Of a stretch of DNA of 64,000 nt, positions 24,330 through 35,182 are shown piece after piece. The stretch comes from Siphonodentalium dalli (lineage: Eukaryota > Mollusca > Scaphopoda > Gadilida > Siphonodentaliidae). The notes beneath the pieces were generated by a model. That model did no database searches, had not been told where the DNA came from, and saw nothing but the letters and a program-made list of their open reading frames with translations. The stretch covers positions 197,556,052 through 197,620,051 of the forward strand of contig CP136067.1 in NCBI GenBank assembly GCA_032622095.1, given 5' to 3'. Positions within the stretch are counted from its first letter, which is position 1; every line of letters starts with the position of its first letter. Both the position numbers and the translations under genes were made by a program.

Positions 24330-25915
24330 GTATATATACATCGCTGTGGTGGCCAACTTGGATTATGGTGCCCATTTTGAAATAACTTTCATCATTAATA
24401 TGGCCAGTTTATCAGTTTTTTTTACTGATTCATAATCCAAAAACAATTAAGACATACATCCATCAAAGTGGCATGCTGATAAGACTAATTTTCAGTTCCA
24501 GCAACATTACACTTGTTAGAACAAATTGACCACATGGTTCCCATTTGGGATATTGGTGGCCATTTTGAAATAATATTCATTATTAATGCGGTCATTTGAT
24601 TATGTTTTATTAAATTAAATTCATCATCTGAGAACAATTTAGACATACAAAATTGGCCTTATGGTGGCCATTTTGAATTTTAGCTGTCATTTTGAAATAA
24701 CATTCATCCTTTTTTGGTCAATTTATTAGTTTTTTATTTTATCAATTCATCATCTAAGAACAATGAAGACATACATGCATCAATGTTTCATGCTGCTAAG
24801 ACTAACTTTCAGTCCCAGCAACATAACACACGATAGGACAATTGACCATATGGCGTCCGTTTTGGATTTTAGCTGCCATTTTGAAATAACATTCATCCTT
24901 TAGTTTATTTTTCAATTCATTATCTAATAACAATTTAGACATACAACATCAATGTTTCACGCTGATAAGAATAACTTCCAGTCGCAGCAACATTTCACAG
25001 GATTGAAAAAATTGGCCATATTGCGGCCATTTTGGACTTTGGCGGCCATTTTGAAATACCACCAATCCTTAATGTGGTCAATTTATTAGTTATTTTATTA
25101 TTTCATCATTTAAGAAAAATTAAAACATACATACATCAATGTTTTATGCCGCTAAGACTAAGATTCAGTCCCAGCAACATAACAAATGAAAGGAAAATTT
25201 ACCATATGGCGTCCATTTAGGATTTTGTCGGCCATTTTGAAATAACATTCATATTTTGTTGTGGTCAATTTATTACTTGTTTTCATTAATTCATCATCTA
25301 AGAACTATTAATACATACATACTTACATCAATGTTTCATGTTGCTAAGACTAATTTCAGTTGCAGAAACATTACACATGATTGAAAAATTGACCATATGG
25401 TGGCCATTTTGTATTTTGGCGGCCATTTTGAAATAATATCCAACCTTAATTTGGTAATGTTATTAGTTATTTTATTAACTGATCATTTAAGAACAATTAA
25501 GACATACATACATAAATGTTTTATGCTGATAAGACTAACTTTCAGTCCCAGCAACATTACACATGATAGGAAAATTGGTCTTATGGCGCCATTTTGGATT
25601 TTGGTGGCCATTTTGGATCAAAATCATCATCAATATGGTTGGATTGTTAGTGTTTTTATCAAGACATCACCTGACAACAGTTTAGTCACGCACATATCAA
25701 GGTTTCATGGTGATGAAACTAAACTTCAACACCATCAATGCGACACATGATAAGAAAATTGGCCTTATGGCGGCCATTTTGGATTTTGGCGGCCATCTTG
25801 GATTCAAGGACATTTTCAAGGTGGCCCATTTTTTTATTTTGAATTGTAATGATCATTCTATGCAAAAACGTTCTCAAAAGTTTGACAGCAAAATCTTTTA
25901 GATTTTCTCTGGCAT
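24330..25915 (-). repeat. Right arm: about 8 tandem ~190-bp units, inverted
   Basis: Reverse complement of the left-arm unit family. The outermost 150 bp (25740-25915) is the best match to the left end, and similarity decays inward. Confidence 0.85.
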
Positions 25916-25920
25916 GCACC

Positions 25921-26482
25921 TGCCTACAAAGCCCTCATATGGAATCGCGAAAATCCACAAAAATCATCCATCCGTATAATACTTTGGAATGAGCACAAAC
26001 TCTCACGATTGAGAACGCTCTTAATTATCTATCACTTGTGGCGGACGAAAGTAGTCAAACAATGATAATTGGACGTTTTGCTCGCCAAAATTCAAAACAT
26101 ATTAAAAACTGTTCTTTTGAAAGTCAATATGTGACCATGGGTTCATATGTACGATCGAATTATTTTCTGGTATACAATGGTAATTGTATGGTGTCTCTGT
26201 CGGATCTGGCGTCTGTAACTTATCTCGAACGCAGCTATTATTGTTTCTCTTGGTGAAGTAGATATCTCAATTATAGAAACAGTACAATTATAGGCTACAT
26301 TCGGGATGTGTCAATTAACAAAACATGAAATAAGGCAAAGTTCCTCATAACTCTCCGATACTTTGTGGATAATTATTTTCCCAAAACATCAATATTTGTG
26401 ACGACTTGAGACTCTTCCACTATGAAGTAGTAATCTACGCTCTCGTCTGCGGGATTTTGTCATTACGACGAAGAGAGTGCTG
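25921..26482. other. Spacer
   Basis: No supported gene or repeat. A 72-codon plus frame at 26038 shows no motif. Confidence 0.45.
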
Positions 26483-26935
26483 TTGAATCCAAGCCTTCAA
26501 ATATCGTGTCTGTCATTTACAGAATGAGGTCCCCAGAGGGTGAATGTAGTGACGCTATCCAACACAGCGGGCTAGCATTACTAAATCCACCCTCTGGGGA
26601 CCTCATTCTGCTTAGGTCCTCAACTGCTATGGTAGACCTAGGATCAGATTGAAGTTCCCCATGCAGTTGAAGTTGGTGATGTTCACCCATTGGGCACCTC
26701 GATTATGCATTTTATTTGCTGCAAATTAGGGGATATAGAAGGGAAAACTAAAAAAACAATGTTAATTTGAGACTATAGATACTTCCCAGAAGATGAGACC
26801 TAAGCAGAATGAGGCACCCAGAGGGTGAATTTTGTGATGCTAGCCAGCTGTGCGGGATAGCATCACTAAATTCACCCTCTAGGGACCTCATTCTGCAAAT
26901 GACAGATAAACTATTTTCAGGCTTGGTTGAATAAT
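26483..26935. mobile_element. MITE family C, copy 1
   Basis: A palindromic ~450-bp element. Both ends read TTGAA(T/C)CCAAGCCT-like sequence, then CTGTCATTT(A/G)CAGAATGAGG and GAGGGTGAAT. Each end itself holds an inner inverted copy of AGAGGGTGAAT/ATTCACCCTCT, a hairpin-in-TIR design like family A. No coding frame. A second copy is at 47026-47374, inverted. Confidence 0.85.
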
Positions 26936-26994
26936 CATTATAGTGGTAAGAGAATCGTTAGATGAACTTATTTAATATAGCATATGTGACCCGC

Positions 26995-27433
26995 CATATC
27001 AAATCCAGTCGTAAGTCGGGATTTTTTTACCCTGTGCCAATGCATTCTCTTATATATGCGAGTCGACCATAGGTCGCCTCGCATATATAAGAGAATGCAT
27101 TGGCCTAACAATTTTTTACAATTTTAATAATGTTTTCTTGTTTTCTTTAACAATTTTATAATTTCACCCATACAGAGCCCCAGACAAACATGAGCAGACG
27201 ACGCTCTTCTATATGCTTCTATTTATGTGTGGGGCTCCCTGCAGGGTAATGGATGTTTTTTATTTATGTCCTAAAAATTGTAAGAAACATTTATTTGAAA
27301 AAAATTATAACAAATTGTTAGGCCAATGCATTCTCTTATATATGCGAGGCGACCTATGGTCGACTCGCATATATAAGAGAATGCATTGGCACATGGTAAT
27401 GACTTACGACTGGATTTGATATGGCGGGTCACA
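26995..27433. mobile_element. MITE family A, copy 2 (complete, reverse core)
   Basis: 439 bp with TGTGACCCGCC ends and ATAT/TA flanks on both sides. Its core is the reverse complement of copy 1. It sits about 60 bp from MITE C; the same pair with the same spacing recurs inverted at 46524-47374. Confidence 0.92.
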
Positions 27434-27436
27434 TAT

Positions 27437-27867
27437 ATACACTGCTGACAACTCAGTTTTGTAAAAGCCAGATAACATATAGCGATTATCGAAATAACAG
27501 GGGGAATTATACATACATATACATGTTTGTCGTTAGGAAAAGAAACAATGCATAATTGAAAGGAATAGACTGTGTTTATCGATTGTACGTGCTATAATTA
27601 TGCTTGTAATTCTTGCCTCTCGTAATAGTTATTCTGTCAAGCGATGGGTGATATTAATGGTTTACTTAAACAGCAGCCTCTATGACTTCTACATGTATCT
27701 TTGATAATATGAATCGTACGTGACACGTAGTGGAGCAACTACACATGATGTGCCTCAAACTTGCCTTTTCTCGGCGACATAACTCTAAGAATAATGTATG
27801 TAACATCATGCAGCGGTCGCGACGGAGACGACATGCCAAATTGACAAGACGTGTCGTGGATTGTAAA
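27437..27867. other. Spacer
   Basis: AT-rich DNA; I see nothing in it. Confidence 0.45.
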
Positions 27868-28195
27868 ATCTTGTCTGGATTATCGTCATGACTTCTTCAT
27901 TTTGCTTTTTCATTAAGCTGACCAACGAAATTGGTCTAAATGAAGTTAATAGACTTAAATCTCATGTGAATTCTTCGTAAGTTGTGAAGTAGTTACTTTC
28001 ATTTTTATCGCGATGCATCATTTCCAATTCCGCGTTTTTGCAATCTCCACACAGTTGCTAACCGGAAGTCACGTGACAATTTCTCCAAAATCTATACCCG
28101 CAATCTTGAAAAATCACTGATGGATATAGAAAAAAATAAATATGACGTCATTTACCTGCCTTAGGTATAAGCACCCTTGGTGGTTGCTATAACTG
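27868..28195 (+). repeat. Dispersed repeat, copy 1 of 2
   Basis: Similar in the same orientation to 55459-55820. Shared blocks include TCTCCACACAGTTGCTAACC, ATTTCTCCAAAATC, CACTGATGGATATAGAA and TGGTGGTTGCTAT. Its class is unknown. Confidence 0.8.
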
Positions 28196-28616
28196 TCACT
28201 GTTCCCATTCAAAATACGAAGGAGAAGCGACTTTATCCTGCGTCAAGCGTACAGTGTTATCATTTGTGCGCAAGTTGATAACAATATTTATTCACCGCTC
28301 ACTACATCTGTTGCCTACATAAAGCCTGCATAATAAACATTATGTTTATTACGTCAATGTAGCTTTATAGGTCGACGTAGCTTTAATATGATCATACGCT
28401 AGCGTAATTAACGAACCAAGGCAAAACCACTCACATGAGGGTAGCTGTGGCTTTTTTTGTTTAATTTTTTTGTTTTTTATTTATCAAAATATGTTTATAG
28501 ATTCCCTGGTATTCCCTTCAAATAAAATTTACATAAGCCTATATTTCCTGGGTTGATTATCAGTAAAAGTAATTAGAGTAAAAATTAGGCCTATCATACT
28601 TCCGCGTAGTCTTGAT
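28196..28616. other. Spacer
   Basis: Includes a T-rich run near 28450-28480. I see no gene. Confidence 0.45.
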
Positions 28617-29205
28617 TGACGGAATTCTGACTTTATAACCTCGGAATTATCTCTTTTTAACTCGGAATTCTGACTTTATAACCTCGGAATTATCTCTTTT
28701 TAACTCAGAATTCTGACTTTATAAACTTGATATTCTGTCTTTTTAACTCGGAATTCTGACTTTATAAACTCGGAATTCTGACTTTATAAACTCGGAATTC
28801 TGACTTTTTAACTCGGAATTCTGACTTTATAAACTCGGAATTCTGACTTTTTAACTCGGAGTTCTGACTTTATAAACTCGGAATTCTGACTTTATAAGCA
28901 CGGAATTCTGACTTTATAACTCGGAATTCTGACTTTATATCGAAATTCTGTCTTTTTAACTCGAAATTCTGACTTTATAAACTCGGAATTCTGACTATAA
29001 CTCGTCGGAATTCTGACTTTATAAACTCGGAATTTTGTCTTTTTAACTCGGAATTCTGACTTTTTAAACTCGGAATTCTGACTTTTTAACTCGGAATTCT
29101 GACTTATAAACTCGGAATTCTGACTTTATAAACTCGGAATTCTGTCTTTTTAACTCGGAATTTTGACTTTATTAACTCGGAATTCTGAATTTATAGCATT
29201 TTGAC
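28617..29205. repeat. ~22-bp minisatellite with an EcoRI site per unit
   Basis: About 26 imperfect copies of CTCGGAATTCTGACTTTATAA, with TTTTTAA replacing TTATAA in some. GAATTC occurs in nearly every unit. More variable than the other arrays here. Confidence 0.95.
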
Positions 29206-29326
29206 TTTATAAATAACAAAACACATAGATGATTTTATCACATAATTTGCCCATAAAAGCATTTTGACTTTATAAATAACAAAACACATAGATGATTTTA
29301 TCACATAATTTGCCCATAAAAGCAGT
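29200..29326. repeat. 63-bp tandem duplication
   Basis: Two identical copies of a 63-bp unit starting AGCATTTTGACTTTATAA, whose first part comes from the adjacent minisatellite. Confidence 0.92.
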
Positions 29327-29480
29327 TTCATAATTATCGGTAAGACACACACGTTTAATATCAGCGCGTGCGATGACGTCACGCCGTTCTTTAAATGACT
29401 TACGATGACTGCAGTTTATGATTGTTGTTTTCGATGAATACTTCGCGTTGCTTCGCATTTATTTGATGATGTGATAAAAC

Positions 29481-29625
29481 GTATCTCACACTCATTCTAT
29501 TATAGACGTAATTTATCAACCTCGTCCACTAAATTCTATTTGAGCCTCGGTAAACCACGGCTCAAATCGAATTTAGTGAACTCGGTTGATAAATTCCGTA
29601 TAAAATAGAAACTCATGTGAGATCC
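29481..29625. mobile_element. 145-bp hairpin MITE
   Basis: Inverted arms of about 65 bp; ends GTATCTCACACTCAT/ATGAGTGAGATCC-type, inner AATTTATCAACC and CACTAAATTC paired with their complements, short loop near GGTAAACC. Confidence 0.8.
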
Positions 29626-30220
29626 TCTATGTATGACGTTTATATAAATAGGAGAGTGTTGCACATCGACTGATTTGTGTTGGCCTCTTAACAGCCGATT
29701 ACGACAATAATGCTTTAGGCCCACCGATCTACTGTGCAACAAAAGTGCTCCCCAAATTAAAAAATTAGAGCGTCGTATTAGTTAATAATTGGTGACGTTA
29801 CAAAATCAGATATAGCCTATATACGACCCAAAGCGGCTTTGGTTCGTTATTAGGTTAGTACTATTTTCGTGACGTATTTTTATATGCAAATTGCGCAGGT
29901 AACCATGGACGTTAACCGACCTGAATGACATTGTGCTATTGGGACGTCTTTATCGTCCATAATTCACCGAAATTGATACAAAATTCGTAATCGGATATGT
30001 TTTTTCGCCCTTAAACATCTACAAATCATTAGCTAACGGCCGGCTTAGAATAACTATTAAAAAACACAAACGAACTATTTCGCTCTAAGCTGCACTCCGG
30101 GTTTTCACGTCATGAATAATAATTAGTTTTCTAATTAGAATTTAAAACTGAGGAAAATGACAGATTTACCTCACAAAATGCAAGTTTTCTGCGATGGATA
30201 AATAAAATTATCTAGCCCAT
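29626..30220. other. Spacer
   Basis: No supported gene. Short open frames only. Confidence 0.45.
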
Positions 30221-30332
30221 GTAGTCTCTAAAACTGTTTGTGTCCGCTCGGGGGATTTGGCATCTATTGGACATAGCCTCGCCCAATAGATGATCAAATC
30301 CCCTTCACGGACATAACAGTTTAAGCGACGAC
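30221..30332. mobile_element. 112-bp hairpin MITE
   Basis: Arms of about 50 bp share AAACTGTT(T/A)(G/T)GTCCG, GGGGATTTG and CATCTATTGG with their complements on the right. The loop is near CATAGCCTC. Confidence 0.78.
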
Positions 30333-30345
30333 ACTAGGTACATAT

Positions 30346-31073
30346 TCTATTATATATTTTGGAAGATCTGTCTGTGTCTGTGTGTTCGCGATGGACTCGA
30401 AAACGGCCGAACCGATTTCGATGAAACTTGGTATGTGGGGGTATTTTCGGCCGAGAACTGGCATAGGCCTATTAATTTGTCCGTGCGACGTGACCTTGAC
30501 CTTGATCGGGTAATTTCAAGGTCAAACGCCCGAATATCTCGGGATTTAGATGAAACTTGGTATGTGGGGGTACTTTCGGCCGAGGGGTGACATGAGCCTA
30601 TTAATTTGCCTGTGCGACGTGACCTTGACCTTGAAATCTGGTCATTCCAAGGTCAAACGCCCGAATATCACGGGATTTCGATGAAACTTGGTATGTGGGG
30701 GTACCTTCGTATGGGGAGTCTCATAAGCATATTCATTTGCCCGTACGACGTGACCTTGACCTTGACATCGGGTCAATTCAAGGTCAAATCGCCAATTTTG
30801 ATGGGATTTCGAAGAAATTTTATACATAGGGTTACTTTTGTCCACCGAGTGCTTTGGACGGGTCAAATCGTGACCCCGACATGACCTTCACCTTCAAAAT
30901 GATCAATTCAAGGTCAAATCGGGTAAAACCGGATGGATTTCGACGGGCCCGTTTGTCGGGTACTTTTGTCCGGGCAGTGTTTTGGACGGGTCAAATCGTG
31001 ACCCCACTTGACCTTGGCCTTCAAAATAGACAATTCAAGGTCAAAGCCCGGACGAAGTCGGGTCACCTTCTAG
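30346..31073 (+). mobile_element. Non-autonomous Helitron, copy 1
   Basis: Starts TCTATTATATATTTTGG and ends CACCTTCTAG followed by T. Eleven bases before the end a short stem CCC-GAC/GTC-GGG around GAA is visible. TC start, 3' hairpin and CTRR end are Helitron hallmarks. There is no Rep/helicase frame, so it must have moved in trans. The interior repeats a ~131-bp module three times (TTTCGATGAAACTTGGTATG, GTGCGACGTGACCTTGACC). Each module carries TGACCTTGACCTTGA and most carry TTCAAGGTCAAA. Here the 5' flanking base is T, not the usual A. Confidence 0.82.
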
Positions 31074-31075
31074 TT

Positions 31076-31316
31076 CTATATATAACCGCAGGCTCTATAC
31101 GTAAACAACTGCCTGATACGCAATTCTCATTCTCTATACTATCAACCGTGCATATCGGCGCTCAATATAATTATATAGTTTAGGCCATTCATTTCCGGAA
31201 TAGCTACTATTTACGGTATTACATCATTGGGATTTTCCGTGAACCTAGGTAGTCAATTAACCAAAAAAACAATAATTGTCTCACGAACAAGCATAGGTGT
31301 TTAGATAACATTAACC
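31076..31316. other. Spacer
   Basis: About 240 bp with nothing recognised. Confidence 0.4.
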
Positions 31317-31409
31317 CTTAAAGTGATGTGAAACACACCGGTAGGTTGATCAAATAGAAATTATTTTTTTGTTATGAATATTAATCCAAATTGAAAGCAC
31401 ACGCTGTCA
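31317..31409 (+). repeat. Old dispersed repeat, copy 2, first piece
   Basis: Matches 1424-1532 (CTTAAAGTGA(C/T)GTGAAACAC, GATGATCAAATAGAAAT-like blocks). It is cut at GTCA by the Helitron starting at 31410; the rest of the repeat resumes near 34375. Confidence 0.72.
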
Positions 31410-32319
31410 TCTATTATATATTTTGGAAGATCTGTTTGTTTGTGTGTTTGTAATCGATGGACTCGAAAATGGCCCAGCCGATTTCGATGAAACTTGGTAT
31501 GTGGGGGTATTTTCGGGTCAGGACCAACATAGGCCTATTAATTTGTCCGTGCGAGGTCAACTTTTCACGTGCCGAGGTCAAATCTGTTTTTACGCCGTTT
31601 TGCGCTAATATATTTCAGTTCGGTGCTTACAAATCGATTCGAAACAGCGCGAATAATAACATGCCAGTCATAATAATGACACTATGAGAATCTTTCGTGT
31701 TTCCTCTTTCCAACGATATATAATATGTATGTATCCGTTTTAGTTATCTGCCTCAATTATTAAGAAGAAGTGGTACGATCTTCTATCAGGGTAAAAACAA
31801 TGCGTAACTTCTATGACGTCGTTAGAGGTCATAAAGTTAGATCACGTTAACTCTTAACCTGCCGATGCATTTGACTGTTTCAGACGTCTTGGCGATATCT
31901 CGGGCACCGATGGTAATTTATCTTTACGTTGAAACTTGATAATTAATGAGCGTGTGTATATGAGGCGCGTTTATATACTTCAGTGGAAATCATATCGGGT
32001 TAAACTGGCGGATTTTTACGGACGAAATTTGATGCATAGGGTATCTCGGTATCCGCTGGGCCGATTTCCCGGTATCCGCTGGGCCGATTTCCACCATTTT
32101 TTGGGTGTTGGTGTTTGACCCCACCTGACCTTGACCTTCAAAATGGTCAATTCAAGGTCAAATCGGGTAAAACCGGATGGATTTCGACGGGTACTTTTGT
32201 CGGGTACTTTTGTTCGGGCACTGTGTTTTGGACGGGTCAAATCGTGACCCCACTTGACCTTGACCTTCAAAATGGACAATTCAAGGTCAAAGCCCGGACG
32301 AAGTCGGGTCACCTTCTAG
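31410..32319 (+). mobile_element. Non-autonomous Helitron, copy 2, with ~400 bp of unrelated interior
   Basis: Starts TCTATTATATATTTTGG after a flanking A and ends CACCTTCTAG before a flanking T, with the same 3' stem. This is the A-to-T insertion preference of Helitrons. The first 170 bp and the last ~330 bp match the other copies; about 31590-31985 does not. Helitrons are known to gain host DNA between their ends, so this may be captured sequence. The middle shows no clear exon. Confidence 0.82.
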
Positions 32320-32325
32320 TTATTA

Positions 32326-33215
32326 TATATTAACTAGAATGCACTCACTGGAGCTGCCTATACTTGCGCCTATCACACGTTTGGCATGTGCTGTGGTGTC
32401 TTGCCAACAACAGTACTGTTTGAACCACGGGTGCTGGTCCCTCGTTTGAGAGATCGATAAACAATCTGGATATCAAATTTCAGTTCATCCATCGCTGAAA
32501 TATTTGTGTGTAGGGACAGAATATCTCTGTTATCTCCAGTTGATCTATTACACTAATGATGGTCTTAGTAATACCGTACGATTTGTTTGACATATTTATA
32601 GAACAATATAGACATCGCTGATATGAAGGGTGTGAAGACGATTGGTTGCCGATGATGTTATATATTATATACCAATATGGGTTAAATTACTAGTTTGACT
32701 AGAATGATTTGTGTATGCCATTGCAATTCAGCGGCAAAACCCATCCAAGTCAATTACAAATACCAACACAGTAACAGTAACAGACACGTTAGTCTTTGAT
32801 TAAAAGTGTGTAAATGTGAAGATGCCCTTAGCGACTGATCTACAGTCTTCGGGAACATATCATCAAAATGTCTCTTGCGTTGAGAATGAGAAAGCTTGTT
32901 TTCCCAGTTAATAAATAAGGCATTTTAATAATCCATGTTTCCACATTCACATTTTCCAGTGTAATTGTTTCTCAATTGAACCATGCGCTCGACTGTTTGG
33001 CCGGACATGGTTTATACATATGCACCAGGATCTTTCGGAAATGTTTTGAACTTCGAAGAAAGTTTCCAGAAATATGTTCGCACCTCACTGTCTCTGCGGA
33101 AAAAAAAAGATTCCGCACGCTTTTAGACTTGATCTCAACTAATTTCCCGAGTTTCAAGTAAAATAGGCTTCTAATGGGCAGTATTATTGCCCACTTTTAT
33201 TTTCCATGCAGGGTA
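32326..33215. other. Inserted or spacer DNA between Helitrons
   Basis: By comparison with 1424-1778, the block from about 32337 to 34374 is absent from the related repeat copy, so it is inserted DNA. Its ends were not resolved. No gene seen. Confidence 0.4.
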
Positions 33216-33953
33216 TCTATTATATATTTTGGAAGATCTGTGTGTCTGTGTGTCTGTGTGTGTGTGTGTTCGCGATGAACTCGAAAACGGCCCACCCGAT
33301 TTCGATGAAACTTAGTATGTGTGGGTATTTTCGGCAGGGGGGAGACATAGGCCTATTGATTTGCCCGTGCGACGTGACCTTGACCTTGAAATCGGGTAAT
33401 TTCAAGGTCAAACGCCCGAATATCACGGGATTTCGATGAAACTTGGTATTTGGGAATATTTTCGGCCGGGGAGTGGCTTAGGCCTATTACTTTGCCCGTG
33501 CGACGTGACCTTGACCTTGAAATCGGGTCATTTCAAGGTCAAACGCCCGAATATCACGGGATTTCGATGAAAAATGGTATGTGGGGATACTTTCGTGTGG
33601 GGAGTCTCATAAGCCTATTCATTTGCCCGTGCGACGTGACCTTGAAATTGGGTCAATTCAAGGTCAAATCGCGAATTTTGATGGGATTTCGACGAAATTT
33701 GATACATAGGGTTACTTTTGTCCACTGGGTGTTTTGGACGGATCGAGTCGTGACCCCGGCCTGACCTTGACCTTCAAAATGATCAATTCAAGGTAAAATC
33801 GGGTAAAACCGGATGGATTTCGACGGGTACTTTTGTAGGGTACTTTTGTCCGGGCAGTGTTTTGGACGGGTCAAGTCGTGACCCCACCTGACATTCACCT
33901 TCAAAATGGACAATTCAAGGTCAAAGCCCGGACGAAGTCGGGTCACCTTCTAG
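33216..33953 (+). mobile_element. Non-autonomous Helitron, copy 3
   Basis: 738 bp, TCTATTATATATTTTGG after A and CACCTTCTAG before T, with the 3' stem intact. Close in length and order to copy 1, with the same ~131-bp internal modules and TGACCTTGACCTTGA sites. A GT-rich run follows the 5' end (33240-33270). Confidence 0.87.
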
Positions 33954-34374
33954 TATATATATATTTATAATAATAAAACACGAAGCTGTTGGCAGATGGA
34001 TCGGTTTAGCCTGCCGGTGTAATACGAGTCTCAGTTGTCTGGACATCGACGCAATCATGTCTGGTGTTTTGCGCGCCCTGTGACGTCCTGATGTGCGTCG
34101 TGACGTCATGGCGTCTTTATCGGTTTCTAGAAAGAAATCTTTCAATATTGTTCTTTTATGAACGATTTATTACCAAAATAAAACCAGATAACAATGCAAT
34201 TTGTGTATATACGTGAATTTAATTTACAATTGGTGCAACCATTTCATAATAGCGCATGTGCATTCTTTAGACTATGTACTTCCGGTATGACGTAACATAT
34301 TCACGGAAGGACAGATAAACAGATAAACAGATATACGGACCGAAAACATTACTTGCGCCCAGCATTGACTGGCG
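33954..34374. other. Spacer with a short 3' hairpin
   Basis: Contains CAGATAAACAGATAAACAGA and, at 34351-34380, ACTTGCGCC/GGCGCAAGT around an 11-base loop, next to the point where the old dispersed repeat resumes. It may be the end of an unidentified inserted element. Confidence 0.4.
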
Positions 34375-34630
34375 CAAGTAATTAAATGCAAAGACTCTCG
34401 ATAGCGAAATCATTTGTGTTAGCTTATCGCCAATAGTTGCGTCCAGAATCGAGATGTAAATATTGACAATTGAGTGTAGTTCAGACGATGTTTTCTAGGG
34501 TGTGGTATGGTCGATGTCTCTGAGATTTTCGGCGATGTTAGTCGAATGCTACATTCCTCCAGTTGGCATAGCAACCGAGTACTAACTTTTCAATTTCACG
34601 CACCCGAACAAGTCCATAATATGTCTTTAT
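34375..34630 (+). repeat. Old dispersed repeat, copy 2, second piece (empty site for MITE A)
   Basis: Matches 1549-1778 (GACTCTCGAT, GCGAAATCATTTG, CATTCCTCCAGTTGGC, CGAACAAGTCCATAATATGT). At 34621 it reads straight through CATAATATGTCTTTA, where copy 1 is interrupted by MITE A. Confidence 0.82.
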
Positions 34631-34720
34631 TTTACTAAATTGATTCTCACATGAGATATATATGTAAACTTTACTTGGGAGTGGTCTATTATTCATCCAC
34701 AGGGATGTTCAGAAAATATA

Positions 34721-35170
34721 AGGGTATCACCCCTCCCCCTTAATCCTGAATACCAGTTAATTTTGGGGGGTGAATCCTGAATACATGTTAAGATATAATA
34801 TGCGATAAATGACATACAAATTGACTGTTTTAATATCAGACAGATACAAGCAGAAGTTACATAGACACATTATGATCCATTATACCTGATATGATATTGG
34901 AGTAGAGTATTATGGGCGTTATGAGGCCGTTATGATACGATTAATGATACCTTATGATGGCATGGTGGTCGAATATGCCCAAGAATCTATTCTACCCACT
35001 CATTCATACAGATAACTAGCACAAAATATTATTTTGCGCCATCAAAACCTGCGTCCAAGATGTTTTGCTTGAACCCGAATATCAGTTAATTCCGGGGTAT
35101 GAATCCCGCGTACGGCTTCAAAACACCCTGAATCCCGCGTACCGAAGGGGGGGGGGGGGGTGATGCCCTC
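34721..35170. mobile_element. 450-bp MITE with likely 7-bp target duplication
   Basis: Ends AGGG(T/C)ATCACCCC are inverted at the two sides, and AAATATA flanks both outer edges. The interior repeats GAATCC(T/C)G(A/C)(A/G)TAC and AGTTAATT degenerately. A G-run (about 35148-35160) lies in the right end. A short duplication is compatible with a hAT-like or similar cut-and-paste element. Confidence 0.65.
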
Positions 35171-35182
35171 AAATATAAGCAG

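Larger units (their letters stand above)
22061..24330. other. Centre of the foldback element, no identified transposase
   Basis: It contains a GAT-rich stretch (22625-22715) and a 167-codon plus frame at 22519-23022 whose first half is that low-complexity run. It also holds a snap-back hairpin (23089-23260) and a 70-codon frame that lies in the hairpin arm. No DDE/DDD signature or zinc finger was seen on either strand. Confidence 0.5.
19885..25920. mobile_element. 6-kb foldback-type element with tandem-repeat arms
   Basis: Both outer ends read GGTGC inward and then share AATCTAAAA, TTTGCTGTCAAACTTTT, AATGATCATTAC and ATGGGCCACCTTGAAAATG. The left arm is plus and the right arm is its reverse complement. 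Each arm is a tandem array of ~190-bp units carrying paired AAAATGGCCGCC motifs. The ~2.2-kb middle has no recognised transposase. The layout resembles Foldback/Galileo elements of other animals, which have long inverted arms made of tandem units. No clear target duplication is visible. Confidence 0.8.

Noticed and set aside
28617-29205. CRISPR array
   Set aside because: Repeats are directly tandem with no unique spacers, as in all arrays here, and the genome is eukaryotic.
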